Positions 8,992-16,313 of a stretch of 64,000 nucleotides of DNA are shown piece after piece; the first letter of the stretch is position 1, and every line of letters begins with the position of its first letter. The notes under the pieces were generated by a model. The model saw nothing but the letters and a program-made list of their open reading frames with translations, ran no database searches and was not told the DNA's origin. The stretch is from contig JAPOZM010000040.1 of the NCBI GenBank assembly GCA_026706075.1, forward strand, positions 112,013-176,012, given 5' to 3'. This stretch comes from Gemmatimonadaceae bacterium. GTDB taxonomy: Bacteria > Latescibacterota > UBA2968 > UBA8231. The position numbers and the translations under genes were made by a program.

Positions 8992-9219
8992 ATGATCGAC
9001 AAGATCGAGATCCAGTACTGCAGTTCCTGAGGCTACGAACCCCAGGCCGTCGGTCTGACGGCCGCGATCCTCAAGGAGAAGAAGCTCGACCTCGGCCAGC
9101 TGGTGCTTCTGCCCTCCCACGGCGGGCGCTTCGAGGTCACCGCCGACGGCGAGCTGATCTTCTCCAAGCTCGCCGAGGGGCGTTTCCCCGAGGAGAAGGA
9201 GATCCTCGAGAAGATCTAG
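8992..9219 (+). CDS. SelW/Rdx-family selenoprotein, in-frame UGA at codon 13
   Basis: 75 aa if the UGA at 9028-9030 is read as selenocysteine. The start (MIDKIEIQY) has a strong GGAGAGAGG-type ribosome site. The N-terminus has the CxxU redox motif, Cys10-Ser-Ser-Sec13, followed in the same frame by GYEPQAVGLTAAILKEK, a valley of SHGGRFEV and FSKLAEGRFPEEKEIL, ending at TAG 9217-9219. That is the whole thioredoxin-like Rdx fold with its GxFEVxxxGxLIFSK signature. Family members are small cytosolic redox proteins. Automatic callers stop at the UGA and miss the gene. Complete decoding genes lie within 4 kb. Confidence 0.93.
9031..9066 (+). promoter_or_regulatory. bSECIS-like hairpin after the UGA
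   Basis: Immediately downstream of the UGA, GGCCGTC (9045-9051) pairs perfectly with GACGGCC (9057-9063) around the loop GGTCT (9052-9056), whose GG lies 22 bases after the UGA. The E. coli fdhF SECIS also has GGUCU in its apical loop, bound by SelB. Spacing and loop sequence fit a bacterial SECIS inside the coding sequence. Confidence 0.8.
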
Positions 9220-9243
9220 CTTCGGGGTGATCCGCAGATGGAA

Positions 9244-9288
9244 ACCCGCCCGCGGTCCGGTGCATGCTCGCCGGTTCCGCGGGCGGGT
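9244..9288. terminator. Strong hairpin terminator
   Basis: ACCCGCCCGCGG (9244-9255) is perfectly complementary to CCGCGGGCGGGT (9277-9288), with a nested CCGG/CCGG inner stem. It is followed by ATTTCTGTTCT, a U-rich tail on the plus strand. It lies 24 bases after the selenoprotein stop and 17 bases before the end of the convergent DUF1640 gene, and probably separates the two converging transcripts. Confidence 0.85.
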
Positions 9289-9305
9289 ATTTCTGTTCTG
9301 GCGGG

Positions 9306-9542
9306 TTACAGCAGCTTGACCAGCGCAACCGCGACGACGGCAACGACCAGCATGCCACCCATCATGCCCCCCAGCCGAATGATCAGCCGCTGTTCCAGGC
9401 GTTCCAGGTCGTCCTTGGTCGCCAGCCGCTCGTCGATGAGCCTGGCCTGTTCGTCGGCCAGCGCTTCGGCCTGTTCCTCGGGCATCCCGACGCCTGTCAG
9501 GCGCTTCACGAAGGCGTGCGTATCGAACACGATGCTGGCCAT
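9306..9542 (-). CDS. DUF1640-like coiled-coil membrane protein
   Basis: 78 aa. The start (MASIVFDTHAFVKRL) is the conserved family start; the frame is open further upstream only through the tRNA-Sec gene. Landmarks are FDTHAFVKRLTGVGMPEEQAE at the N-terminus, a short charged helix likely to form a coiled coil (DERLATKDDLERLEQRL) and one C-terminal transmembrane helix (GGMLVVAVVAVALVKLL). Related to bacterial versions of the CCDC90/MCUR1 family; function unknown. It lies 45 bases downstream of tRNA-Sec and may be the last gene of the selA-selB-selC transcript. Confidence 0.82.
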   Translation of the reverse strand: MASIVFDTHAFVKRLTGVGMPEEQAEALADEQARLIDERLATKDDLERLEQRLIIRLGGMMGGMLVVAVVAVALVKLL

Positions 9543-9587
9543 GGTTTCAACGGTAGCGTCGGCGCAAGGAGGCGGACGGGTCGGTTG

Positions 9588-9683
9588 TGGCGGGAATGTG
9601 TGGGAATCGAACCCACCCGGCGCGGAGACCGCACCGCAACGGATTTGAAGTCCGCGAGGGCCACCAGAGCCCCAGCCATTCCC
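9588..9683 (-). tRNA. selC: tRNA-Sec (anticodon UCA)
   Basis: 96 bases including an encoded CCA. On the minus strand it starts GGGAATGG and ends CATTCCCGCCA. The anticodon is at 9646-9648 in the loop CTTCAAA. The T arm is GTGGG-TTCGATT-CCCAC, and there is a long variable arm of the selenocysteine type. Length, UCA anticodon, extended acceptor and discriminator G match the E. coli selC pattern. The eighth acceptor position looks like a G-A mismatch. It lies 16 bases downstream of selB on the same strand. Confidence 0.95.
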
Positions 9684-9699
9684 TTCCGACGGTCTCCAG

Positions 9700-11640
9700 T
9701 CAATCTCCGGCGGCGTTTCCGCGGCTGTCAACCGCGCCGGGGACGAGGCGGCGGAGGGCGTCTTCCCGCTGGGTCAGGCCCTTGCCGTCGAAGTAGTTGA
9801 GCAGGGGCAGGGCGAAGCGGCGGGTGGTGTCCACCAGCTCGCGAAAGCCGGCCACCTCGATCTGCCCGTGCTCCCGCAGATAGGCGACGAGGTCCGACTC
9901 GATCCGCTCCAGCACGGCGGCGTCGAAGAGGAGGCCGTCCAGCCGCGCCAGCTCACCGCGCTCCTGCATCACGGCGACCACGGCTTCCACCTCCGCCGCG
10001 GGCCGGCCCAGGCTCCCGGACAGCTCCCCCTCGTCCGGCGGCCGGGCGCCGCCGTCCCGCAGGGCCGCGGCGATCTCCTGCCGTAGCCCCTCCTGCTCAG
10101 CCGTCAGCTCGACCCGGTGGCCGGGCAGGGACAGCCGCCCCGCCTCCAGGCGCACCTGCCCGTCCGCGGCCAGGGACTCCGCCGCCGCCTGGAAGACGGC
10201 CGCCTCGTGGCCGCCCCCGATGCGCCGGCCCAGCTCCTCCCGGGAGACGGCCGGCTGCAGGGGCTGCTCCTCGTGGAACCCGGCCAGCGCCGCCAGGATC
10301 TCCCCGCCCAGCCGCTCCCAGGCGCCAGCGTGCACGAAGCGCCGCCGGCCCGCCTGCTCGAAGTCGACGCAGGCGCCCCGGTCGCGCAGCTCCCCCAGCC
10401 TCGCTTCCACCTCGGCGACGCTCCTCCCCAGAACGGGGGCGAGGTCCGCCGCCGAGTTGCTGCCGGCGCCGGCGTCGAACAGCAGGGCCTCCAGGACCGC
10501 CCCCGGATCCTCGGCCTGCAGGCGCCGCAGCTGCTCCAGCACCTCTGGGCGCCGCCGGCGGTGCGGACGGGGCCGGGGATGGAGGACCGAGCCCCCGGCC
10601 ATGGTCCGCGCCGGCGAGTAGCGGCGGGCCACGAAGCGGTCCCCGTGGGCGGCCACCCCCGGCCTCTCCAGCCGGAGCTGCACGAAGCCGCTCTCGCCGG
10701 GGGCGAGGGCGTCGGCGTCGAGCAGCACCACCCGCCCGAGGACCTCCCCCGGCCCCAGGTGGAGGCGCAGGCGGTCCCGGTGCTTGAGGACGGCCGGGGC
10801 GTCGGGGAGCATCCGCAGGTGGGCGTCGATCAGGCTCGTGGCCTCGAAGAACCCGGGCTCGGCCAGGGTGTCGCCGCGGGCCACGTCCGCGACGTTCAGA
10901 TCTGAAAAGTTCACGGCGGCGCGGTCCCCGGGGCCCGCCGCGGCCACGTCGGCGCCGTGGATCTGCACCCCCCGCACACGCACCGGACGGCCCCGGGGCT
11001 GCAGAACCAGCTCGTCCCTGGGCCGCACCGACCCGGCCAGGACCGTCCCGGTCACCACCGTGCCGAAGCCGCTCATGGAGAAGGCGCGGTCCACGGGCAG
11101 GCGCAGGGCGCCGCGGTCGGGGCGTTCCCCGACGGCGGCGATGCGCGCCTCCAGCAGCTCCCGCAGGCCGTCGATCCCCTCGCCGGTCACCGAGGAGACG
11201 GGAACGATCTCGGCCGTCTCGAGGAAGGTCCCGGCGAGCAGCTCGCGCAGGTCCTCGACGACCATCTCCACCCACTCCGGCTCGACCAGGTCGGTCTTGG
11301 TGAGGGCCACGATCCCGTCGCTCACCCCGAGGAGGCGGAGGATGGCCAGGTGCTCCCGCGTCTGGGGCATGACGCCGTCGTCGGCGGCGACCACGAAGAG
11401 GGCCAGGTCGACGGAGCTGACGCCGGCCACCGCGTTCTTGACGAAGCGCTCGTGGCCGGGCACGTCGAGGAGGGTGACGCCCTCCTTCCAGTAGGCGAAG
11501 CCCACATCGATGGTCAGACCCCGGGCCCGCTCCTGCGGGTGGGTGTCGGTCTCGATGCCGGTGAGGGCCTTCACCAGGGCGGTCTTGCCGTGGTCGATGT
11601 GGCCCGCCGTGCCGATGATGACGTGGCGGCCGGGGGTCAC
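9700..11640 (-). CDS. selB: Selenocysteine-specific elongation factor SelB
   Basis: 646 aa from the GTG that overlaps the selA stop (GTGA). The N-terminus has the GTPase motifs G1 GHIDHGKT (residues 13-20), G3 DVPGHE and G4 TKTD, then EF-Tu-like domains II and III. The last 250 or so residues are winged-helix repeats (ending RREDALRRLVPG-like, with the motif LVDTTRRFALPLLNYFDGKGLTQR spread over residues near 610-635) that bind the SECIS hairpin. SelB carries Sec-tRNA to UGA codons on the ribosome. Its length is typical. It is arranged selA-selB-selC, about 500 bases from a gene that needs it. Confidence 0.95.
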   Translation of the reverse strand: MTPGRHVIIGTAGHIDHGKTALVKALTGIETDTHPQERARGLTIDVGFAYWKEGVTLLDVPGHERFVKNAVAGVSSVDLALFVVAADDGVMPQTREHLAILRLLGVSDGIVALTKTDLVEPEWVEMVVEDLRELLAGTFLETAEIVPVSSVTGEGIDGLRELLEARIAAVGERPDRGALRLPVDRAFSMSGFGTVVTGTVLAGSVRPRDELVLQPRGRPVRVRGVQIHGADVAAAGPGDRAAVNFSDLNVADVARGDTLAEPGFFEATSLIDAHLRMLPDAPAVLKHRDRLRLHLGPGEVLGRVVLLDADALAPGESGFVQLRLERPGVAAHGDRFVARRYSPARTMAGGSVLHPRPRPHRRRRPEVLEQLRRLQAEDPGAVLEALLFDAGAGSNSAADLAPVLGRSVAEVEARLGELRDRGACVDFEQAGRRRFVHAGAWERLGGEILAALAGFHEEQPLQPAVSREELGRRIGGGHEAAVFQAAAESLAADGQVRLEAGRLSLPGHRVELTAEQEGLRQEIAAALRDGGARPPDEGELSGSLGRPAAEVEAVVAVMQERGELARLDGLLFDAAVLERIESDLVAYLREHGQIEVAGFRELVDTTRRFALPLLNYFDGKGLTQREDALRRLVPGAVDSRGNAAGD

Positions 11641-13046
11641 GGCGGGACCGAGGCCCGGCGCAGGGCCACCTCGAGGACGGCGATCTCGGCGGCGGCCACC
11701 GTGCGCAGGTCGAGGTGCAGGCGGTCGCCGCGCACGTACCCGAGGACGGGCGGGTCGTGCCGCCGCAGGCGCGCCGCCAGCTCCTCCACCGGAAGGGCCG
11801 GCGGCCACACGGCGAGGGCGGCGCTCGGGATCTCCTCCAGGGGCAGGGAGCCGCTGCCGGCCTGGGCCCGCGAGTCGATCACCTCGATGAGCCAGCCCGC
11901 CTCCCGGAGATCGGCCAGCCGGCCGCGCAGGCGGCCGCCGCGGCGCTTCAGGGTCGCCACCGGCACGGTGAGCCGGCTCAGCACCGGGTGCTCGGCCAGC
12001 AGCCGCGAGCGGTCGAGGTAGAGGCGCAGGGTCGCCTCGAGGGCCGCGTAGGTCAGCTTGCCGCAGCGCAGGGCCCGCATCAGCGGGTTGGTGCGGATGC
12101 GGTCGACGCTCTCCCGGCGGCCGACGATCAGCCCGGCCTGGGGCCCGCCGAGGACCTTGTCGCCGCTGAAGGTGACCACGTCGGCGCCGGCGGCGACGCT
12201 GTCGGCCACCAGCGGCTCGGCGGGAAGGCCGAGCTCGGCCAGGTCGACGAGGGCGCCGCCGCCGAGGTCCCGCGCCACCGGCAGGCCCTGCCGGCGGCCG
12301 AGGGCGGCCAGCTCCTCCAGGGGCACGGAGGCGGTGAACCCGAGGACGCGGAAGTTGCTGGTATGGGCGTCGAGGAGCAGCCCCGTGCGCTCGGAGATCG
12401 CCGCGTCGTAGTCGGACAGGTGGGTGCGGTTGGTGGTCCCCACCTCCACGGGGACGGCGCCGCTGCGCTCCATGACGTCGGGCAGGCGGAAGGAGCCGCC
12501 GATCTCGATCAGCTGGCCCCGGGAGACCACGACCTCGCGGCCCAGGGCCAGGCTGTTGAGGGTGATCAGCACCGCGGCGGCGTTGTTGTTGACCACGGCC
12601 GCAGCCTCGGCGCCGGTCAGCTCGCAGAGCAGCTCCTCGACGATGCGGTGGCGGCTGCCGCGCCCGCCCGTCTCCAGGTCGATCTCCAGGCCGCAGTACC
12701 CGGCGGCGGTCTCGGCGATGCGGCGGACGGCTCCGGGGGCCAGGGGGGCGCGGCCGAGGTTGGTGTGCAGGACGATGCCGGTGGCGTTGACCACCGCCCC
12801 GAGGCGGGGGGCGAGCTTGCGGTCGAGGCCCTCACGGACTCCTGCCACGGCGAGCTCGATCAGCTTCGGCCGGTCCGCGGGGGCGCGCCCCTCCAGCAGG
12901 TCCTCGCGCAGGGCGGCGAGAGCGTCTCGCACCAGGCCGGTCAGGACGCGGGGGTCGCAGCGGTCCGCAAGCCCGGAGACCCCGGGGTCGTCGAGGACGC
13001 GGTCCACCGGTGGCAGGGCGGACAGGGCTGTCTTGGAGGAGGTCAC
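11637..13046 (-). CDS. selA: L-seryl-tRNA(Sec) selenium transferase SelA
   Basis: 469 aa. It contains the hallmarks of SelA: VVNATGIVLHTNLGRAPL, YCGLEIDLETGGRGSR, VVNNNAAAVLI, HTSNFRVLGF, ARDLGGGAL and the PLP-binding SGDKVLGGPQAG with the Schiff-base Lys at about 297. The enzyme replaces the Ser hydroxyl on tRNA-Sec with selenium from selenophosphate. The length is close to E. coli SelA (463 aa). The selenophosphate synthetase gene selD is not in the window. Its start lies 236 bases from the divergent LRR/TolB lipoprotein gene. Confidence 0.96.
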   Translation of the reverse strand: MTSSKTALSALPPVDRVLDDPGVSGLADRCDPRVLTGLVRDALAALREDLLEGRAPADRPKLIELAVAGVREGLDRKLAPRLGAVVNATGIVLHTNLGRAPLAPGAVRRIAETAAGYCGLEIDLETGGRGSRHRIVEELLCELTGAEAAAVVNNNAAAVLITLNSLALGREVVVSRGQLIEIGGSFRLPDVMERSGAVPVEVGTTNRTHLSDYDAAISERTGLLLDAHTSNFRVLGFTASVPLEELAALGRRQGLPVARDLGGGALVDLAELGLPAEPLVADSVAAGADVVTFSGDKVLGGPQAGLIVGRRESVDRIRTNPLMRALRCGKLTYAALEATLRLYLDRSRLLAEHPVLSRLTVPVATLKRRGGRLRGRLADLREAGWLIEVIDSRAQAGSGSLPLEEIPSAALAVWPPALPVEELAARLRRHDPPVLGYVRGDRLHLDLRTVAAAEIAVLEVALRRASVPP

Positions 13047-13282
13047 GGGGAGAGTAGGCCGGCAGGTCCCGGGGCCGGGGGAGCCCGGCGCCCGGGGCGA
13101 GGATACTCGACGCCCCGTCGGGCGGCAAGCCCGGAGAGGGTTGCCGCCGTCGCGGTCCTCGACGAACCGCGGCAGCCTGTCGAGCGGCCTGGCCGCTGGA
13201 AGTCTGGCTCCCCTTGTGCGCGGCGCCTCCGGGCCTCTGTCTTTCCTCTACCAACGACGCCCCCCACCCGAGGAGGACAGCC
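13047..13282. promoter_or_regulatory. Divergent intergenic region upstream of selA
   Basis: 236 bases between divergent genes that should contain the selA promoter and that of the LRR/TolB lipoprotein. A GAGGAGGACAG ribosome site lies just before 13283. I see no convincing operator or conserved promoter boxes. Confidence 0.4.
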
Positions 13283-14959
13283 ATGGCCGACGCGGGGCGC
13301 CGACCGAAGGTGCTTCCCGCCGCGCTCGTCGCCATCCTGCTGTGCCTGTGTGCCTGCGGATCGACGAATACCGAGGCGCCCGTGCAGCCGGACCGCGAGG
13401 CTGGCGAGGTGACCTTCGCCGACACGGGGTTGACGACGGCGGTCGCCCGGGCCCTGGTCGTCGAGGACCGGGCCTTCAGCCATGACGCGCTGGCGGTCCT
13501 GACCGTGCTCAACGCGAGCGGCCACGGCATCGAACGACTCGACGGGATCGATGCCTTGGGCCATCTCGAGCGGCTGACCCTCGCCGACAACCGCATCCGG
13601 GAGATCGCCCCCCTTACCGCCCTGACCCGGCTGACATGGCTGGATCTGAGAAACAACCGCGTCCGCGATCTGTCACCCCTGAAGGACCTGCAGGACCTGC
13701 GGTACCTGGATGTCTCTCTCAACGATGTCGTCAGCATCGAGCCACTGAGTGGGCTGGGCCACCTGCGGACACTCATCCTGTCCCACAATCCCACGGCCGA
13801 CCTGACACCGTTGTTGGCGTTCGAGGCGATGGACTACGTCGAGCTGGCCGAAGCTCAGTTGTCCACCGAGGACGAAGCTCTGCTGAGTCGACTCCAGGAG
13901 AGGGGTGTAGAGGTCTTCCTGCGGCGTGAGGCTCCCGATGAGGATGTGCCCGAGCCGTCCGAGATCGGCAGGATCATCCAGACGAAGATCGCTTTCGTGG
14001 CCAACCTCGACAGCACCGGCTGGTTCGACATCTACGTGCTGGACTCGACGGGGCGTATCCGCCGGCTGACCCATGACGAAGGGGAAGAGGGGAGGTCTCG
14101 CCGGTCCCCCCTCTCCTGGTCCCCGGACGGGACGAGGATCGCTTTCGACCGGGACGGGGATCTGTTCACCATCGACGTGGAGAGCGGGGAAGAGACCCGG
14201 CTCACACGAACCCAGGGGCCGGAAGGGGACCCGACCTGGTCACCCGACGGCCACAGGATCGCCTACGTGGGGTTTAGTCCGACCGAGATCGAGGTCCCCA
14301 GGATAGAAGTCGGCGGCCTGATAGCCGGCGGCTTTCCCATCCATCCCTATGAGCTCTTTGTCATGGACGCCGATGGCGGTAACCGGAGGCAGGTGACCGA
14401 GGACATACTTGCAGAGCGGTCCGTGGAGTGGTCGGCTTACGACCGGCTCGTCTACTGCGTGGGCATTGGATGGCATCCCTATCCCAGGGAGAGGATCGGT
14501 GTGCACGAGATCAGCCTGGATGGCGGGACGGCGCGGATGATCACCGAGGAGCAGGACATGTCCGGCGGAATCCACGCCTGGGACTACTACGATCCGGCCC
14601 TCTCACCCGACGGCCAGCGGCTGCTCCTGGTCAGGGAACGGAACATCAATACGTGGGTGGACCCGCCGGTCCTGTCCAAACGCACGGACCTGGTGCTGAT
14701 CGACATCGCCACCGGCGATCAGACGGTCCTTACCGAGGACAGCATCTTCAACGAGGTGCGGACGAGTTTCGTCAGGGCTCCGAGCTGGTCGCCCGATGGC
14801 TCCATGATCCTCTTTGTCGCGGATGGCAATGGATTCTGGGCGGATCTGTACGTGATGGAAGCGGATGGGAGCAACCTGATCCGGGTGATGGACGAGAATC
14901 CACGAGACCCGGCTGGGTGGGCGACGAGATACCTGCGCGCCAGTTGGGCGCCTAGATGA
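13283..14959 (+). CDS. Lipoprotein with leucine-rich repeats and TolB-like beta-propeller
   Basis: 558 aa. ATG 13283 is chosen for its GAGGAGG ribosome site and because it begins a lipoprotein signal (LCLCAC, Cys25). Residues about 60-200 are SDS22/internalin-like leucine-rich repeats (LERLTLADNRIREIAPLTAL, LTWLDLRNNRVRDLSPL, LRYLDVSLNDVVSIEPL). Residues about 235-555 are PD40/TolB repeats (PLSWSPDGTRIAFDRDGDLFT, PTWSPDGHRIAYVG, PALSPDGQRLLLV, SWSPDGSMILFVA). Both modules bind proteins or carbohydrates; no catalytic domain is present. Probably a surface or periplasmic binding protein. Its last 8 bases overlap the convergent wecB-like gene. Confidence 0.88.
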   Translation: MADAGRRPKVLPAALVAILLCLCACGSTNTEAPVQPDREAGEVTFADTGLTTAVARALVVEDRAFSHDALAVLTVLNASGHGIERLDGIDALGHLERLTLADNRIREIAPLTALTRLTWLDLRNNRVRDLSPLKDLQDLRYLDVSLNDVVSIEPLSGLGHLRTLILSHNPTADLTPLLAFEAMDYVELAEAQLSTEDEALLSRLQERGVEVFLRREAPDEDVPEPSEIGRIIQTKIAFVANLDSTGWFDIYVLDSTGRIRRLTHDEGEEGRSRRSPLSWSPDGTRIAFDRDGDLFTIDVESGEETRLTRTQGPEGDPTWSPDGHRIAYVGFSPTEIEVPRIEVGGLIAGGFPIHPYELFVMDADGGNRRQVTEDILAERSVEWSAYDRLVYCVGIGWHPYPRERIGVHEISLDGGTARMITEEQDMSGGIHAWDYYDPALSPDGQRLLLVRERNINTWVDPPVLSKRTDLVLIDIATGDQTVLTEDSIFNEVRTSFVRAPSWSPDGSMILFVADGNGFWADLYVMEADGSNLIRVMDENPRDPAGWATRYLRASWAPR

Positions 14960-16058
14960 AGAGCCGCTCGGCGAGGAGGTCGACGATGCGCCCGGCCGCG
15001 GCGCCGTCCCACAGCTCGGGGACGGCGCCCTTCTTGTAGCTCCCGTCCAGAATCTGATCGGTCTTGCGCTCGATCAGGTCGGCGTCGAGGTCGACCACGG
15101 TGGCGGTCCCCACCTCGACGGTGACCGGCCGCTCGGTGGACGGACGCAGGGTCAGACAGGGGACTCCGAAGACCGTCGACTCTTCCTGCAGGCCGGCCGA
15201 GTCCGACAACACGAGGCGCGCCTCCTTCTGCAGGCGCAGCGAATCCAGGTAACCCACCGGCTCGGTGAGGCGCAGGTCCGGCGCCTGGGCCAGCCGCCCC
15301 TGCAGCCCGAAGCTCTCGATGCGGTCGCGGGTGCGCGGATGGACGGGGAAGACCACCGGCAGGCGCCGCTGCACGCGCTCCACGGCGTCCAGGGCCTGCC
15401 GCAGGCGGTCCTCGACGTCGACGTTGAAGTCCCGGTGCAGGGTGAGGTAGGCGTAGCCCCGCGGTTGCAGGCCGAGGTCCTCCAGCGCCGTCGACTCGTC
15501 CAGAGAGTTCAGCGCCCGATGCAGGGAATCCACCATGACGTTTCCCACGAAATGGATGCGCTCCTCGGGGATGCCCTCGGCGCGGAGGTTGTCATCGGCG
15601 TCGTGGGAAGGCGTGAACAGGAAGTCGGAGACGGCGTCGGTGACGATGCGGTTGATCTCCTCCGGCATGCGGCGGTCGCGGCTGCGCAGGCCGGCCTCCA
15701 CGTGGGCCACCGGGACGTGGAGCTTCACCGCCCCGAGGGCGCAGGCCATGGTGCCGGTCACGTCCCCCACGACGACGACGAGATCGGGCTTCTCCTCGAT
15801 CAGGACCGGGTCGAAGGCGGCCATGATGCGCCCCGTCTGCACGCCGTGGGTCCCCGAGCCGGCCCCCAGGTGGTGGTCGGGCGCCGGCAGGTCGAGGTCG
15901 TCGAAGAACACGTCGGAGAGCAGCGCGTCGTAGTGCTGACCGGTGTGGACCAGGCAGGTGTCGAAGAGCTCCGGCCGCTCCCGCATCCGGGCGAGGATGG
16001 GCGCCACCTTCATGAAGTTGGGGCGCGTGCTGACGACGAGGAGGATCTTGCGCTTCAT
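14952..16058 (-). CDS. wecB: UDP-N-acetylglucosamine 2-epimerase (non-hydrolysing)
   Basis: 368 aa, full length. Motifs are STRPNFMKVAPI (family GTRPEAIKMAP), VHTGQHYD, VVVVGDVTGTMACALGA, VAHVEAGLRS, MPEEINRI, FVGNVMVDS, TLHRDFN, VFPVHPRTRD and LVLSDSAGLQEES. It interconverts UDP-GlcNAc and UDP-ManNAc for cell-envelope polysaccharide synthesis. It lies downstream of the AbrB-type gene with 33 bases between; no other envelope-sugar genes are adjacent, so the pathway is not visible here. Confidence 0.92.
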   Translation of the reverse strand: MKRKILLVVSTRPNFMKVAPILARMRERPELFDTCLVHTGQHYDALLSDVFFDDLDLPAPDHHLGAGSGTHGVQTGRIMAAFDPVLIEEKPDLVVVVGDVTGTMACALGAVKLHVPVAHVEAGLRSRDRRMPEEINRIVTDAVSDFLFTPSHDADDNLRAEGIPEERIHFVGNVMVDSLHRALNSLDESTALEDLGLQPRGYAYLTLHRDFNVDVEDRLRQALDAVERVQRRLPVVFPVHPRTRDRIESFGLQGRLAQAPDLRLTEPVGYLDSLRLQKEARLVLSDSAGLQEESTVFGVPCLTLRPSTERPVTVEVGTATVVDLDADLIERKTDQILDGSYKKGAVPELWDGAAAGRIVDLLAERLFI

Positions 16059-16091
16059 GACACCGACCTCACGCCGGATCGGGCGACGTGG

Positions 16092-16313
16092 TCAGCCCCG
16101 CGCTTGGTCGAGGTACTCGTCGACTCCAGGCCCGGTCGGAAGGCGGCCACGGCCCCTCCACTTGCGGAAGACGTCCTCGGGCTGAACCTTGCGCGCCACG
16201 AGGACTCCGTCCCTGGCCTCGCAGTCCAGGACCGTGCCCGTCCTGAGCCCGAGCTGGTCGCGGCAGGCCTTGGGAATCGTCACTACTCCTCTACGGCCAA
16301 GGGTTGCCTTCAT
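16092..16313 (-). CDS. AbrB/SpoVT-fold DNA-binding protein (antitoxin-like)
   Basis: 73 aa. The SpoVT-AbrB swapped-hairpin motif is clear (KATLGRRGVVTIPKACRDQLG, GTVLDCEARDGVLVARKV). The tail RGRGRLPTG..VDEYLDQARG resembles VapB-type antitoxins, which bind their own promoter and neutralise a PIN toxin. No PIN toxin follows: the next gene is wecB. Its ATG overlaps the aminotransferase stop (ATGA). It could be an orphan antitoxin or a transcription regulator. Confidence 0.85.
   Translation of the reverse strand: MKATLGRRGVVTIPKACRDQLGLRTGTVLDCEARDGVLVARKVQPEDVFRKWRGRGRLPTGPGVDEYLDQARG

Noticed and set aside
9543..9731. N-terminal extension of the DUF1640-like protein
   Set aside because: The extension is translated tRNA-Sec sequence; the family begins at MASIVFDTHAF.
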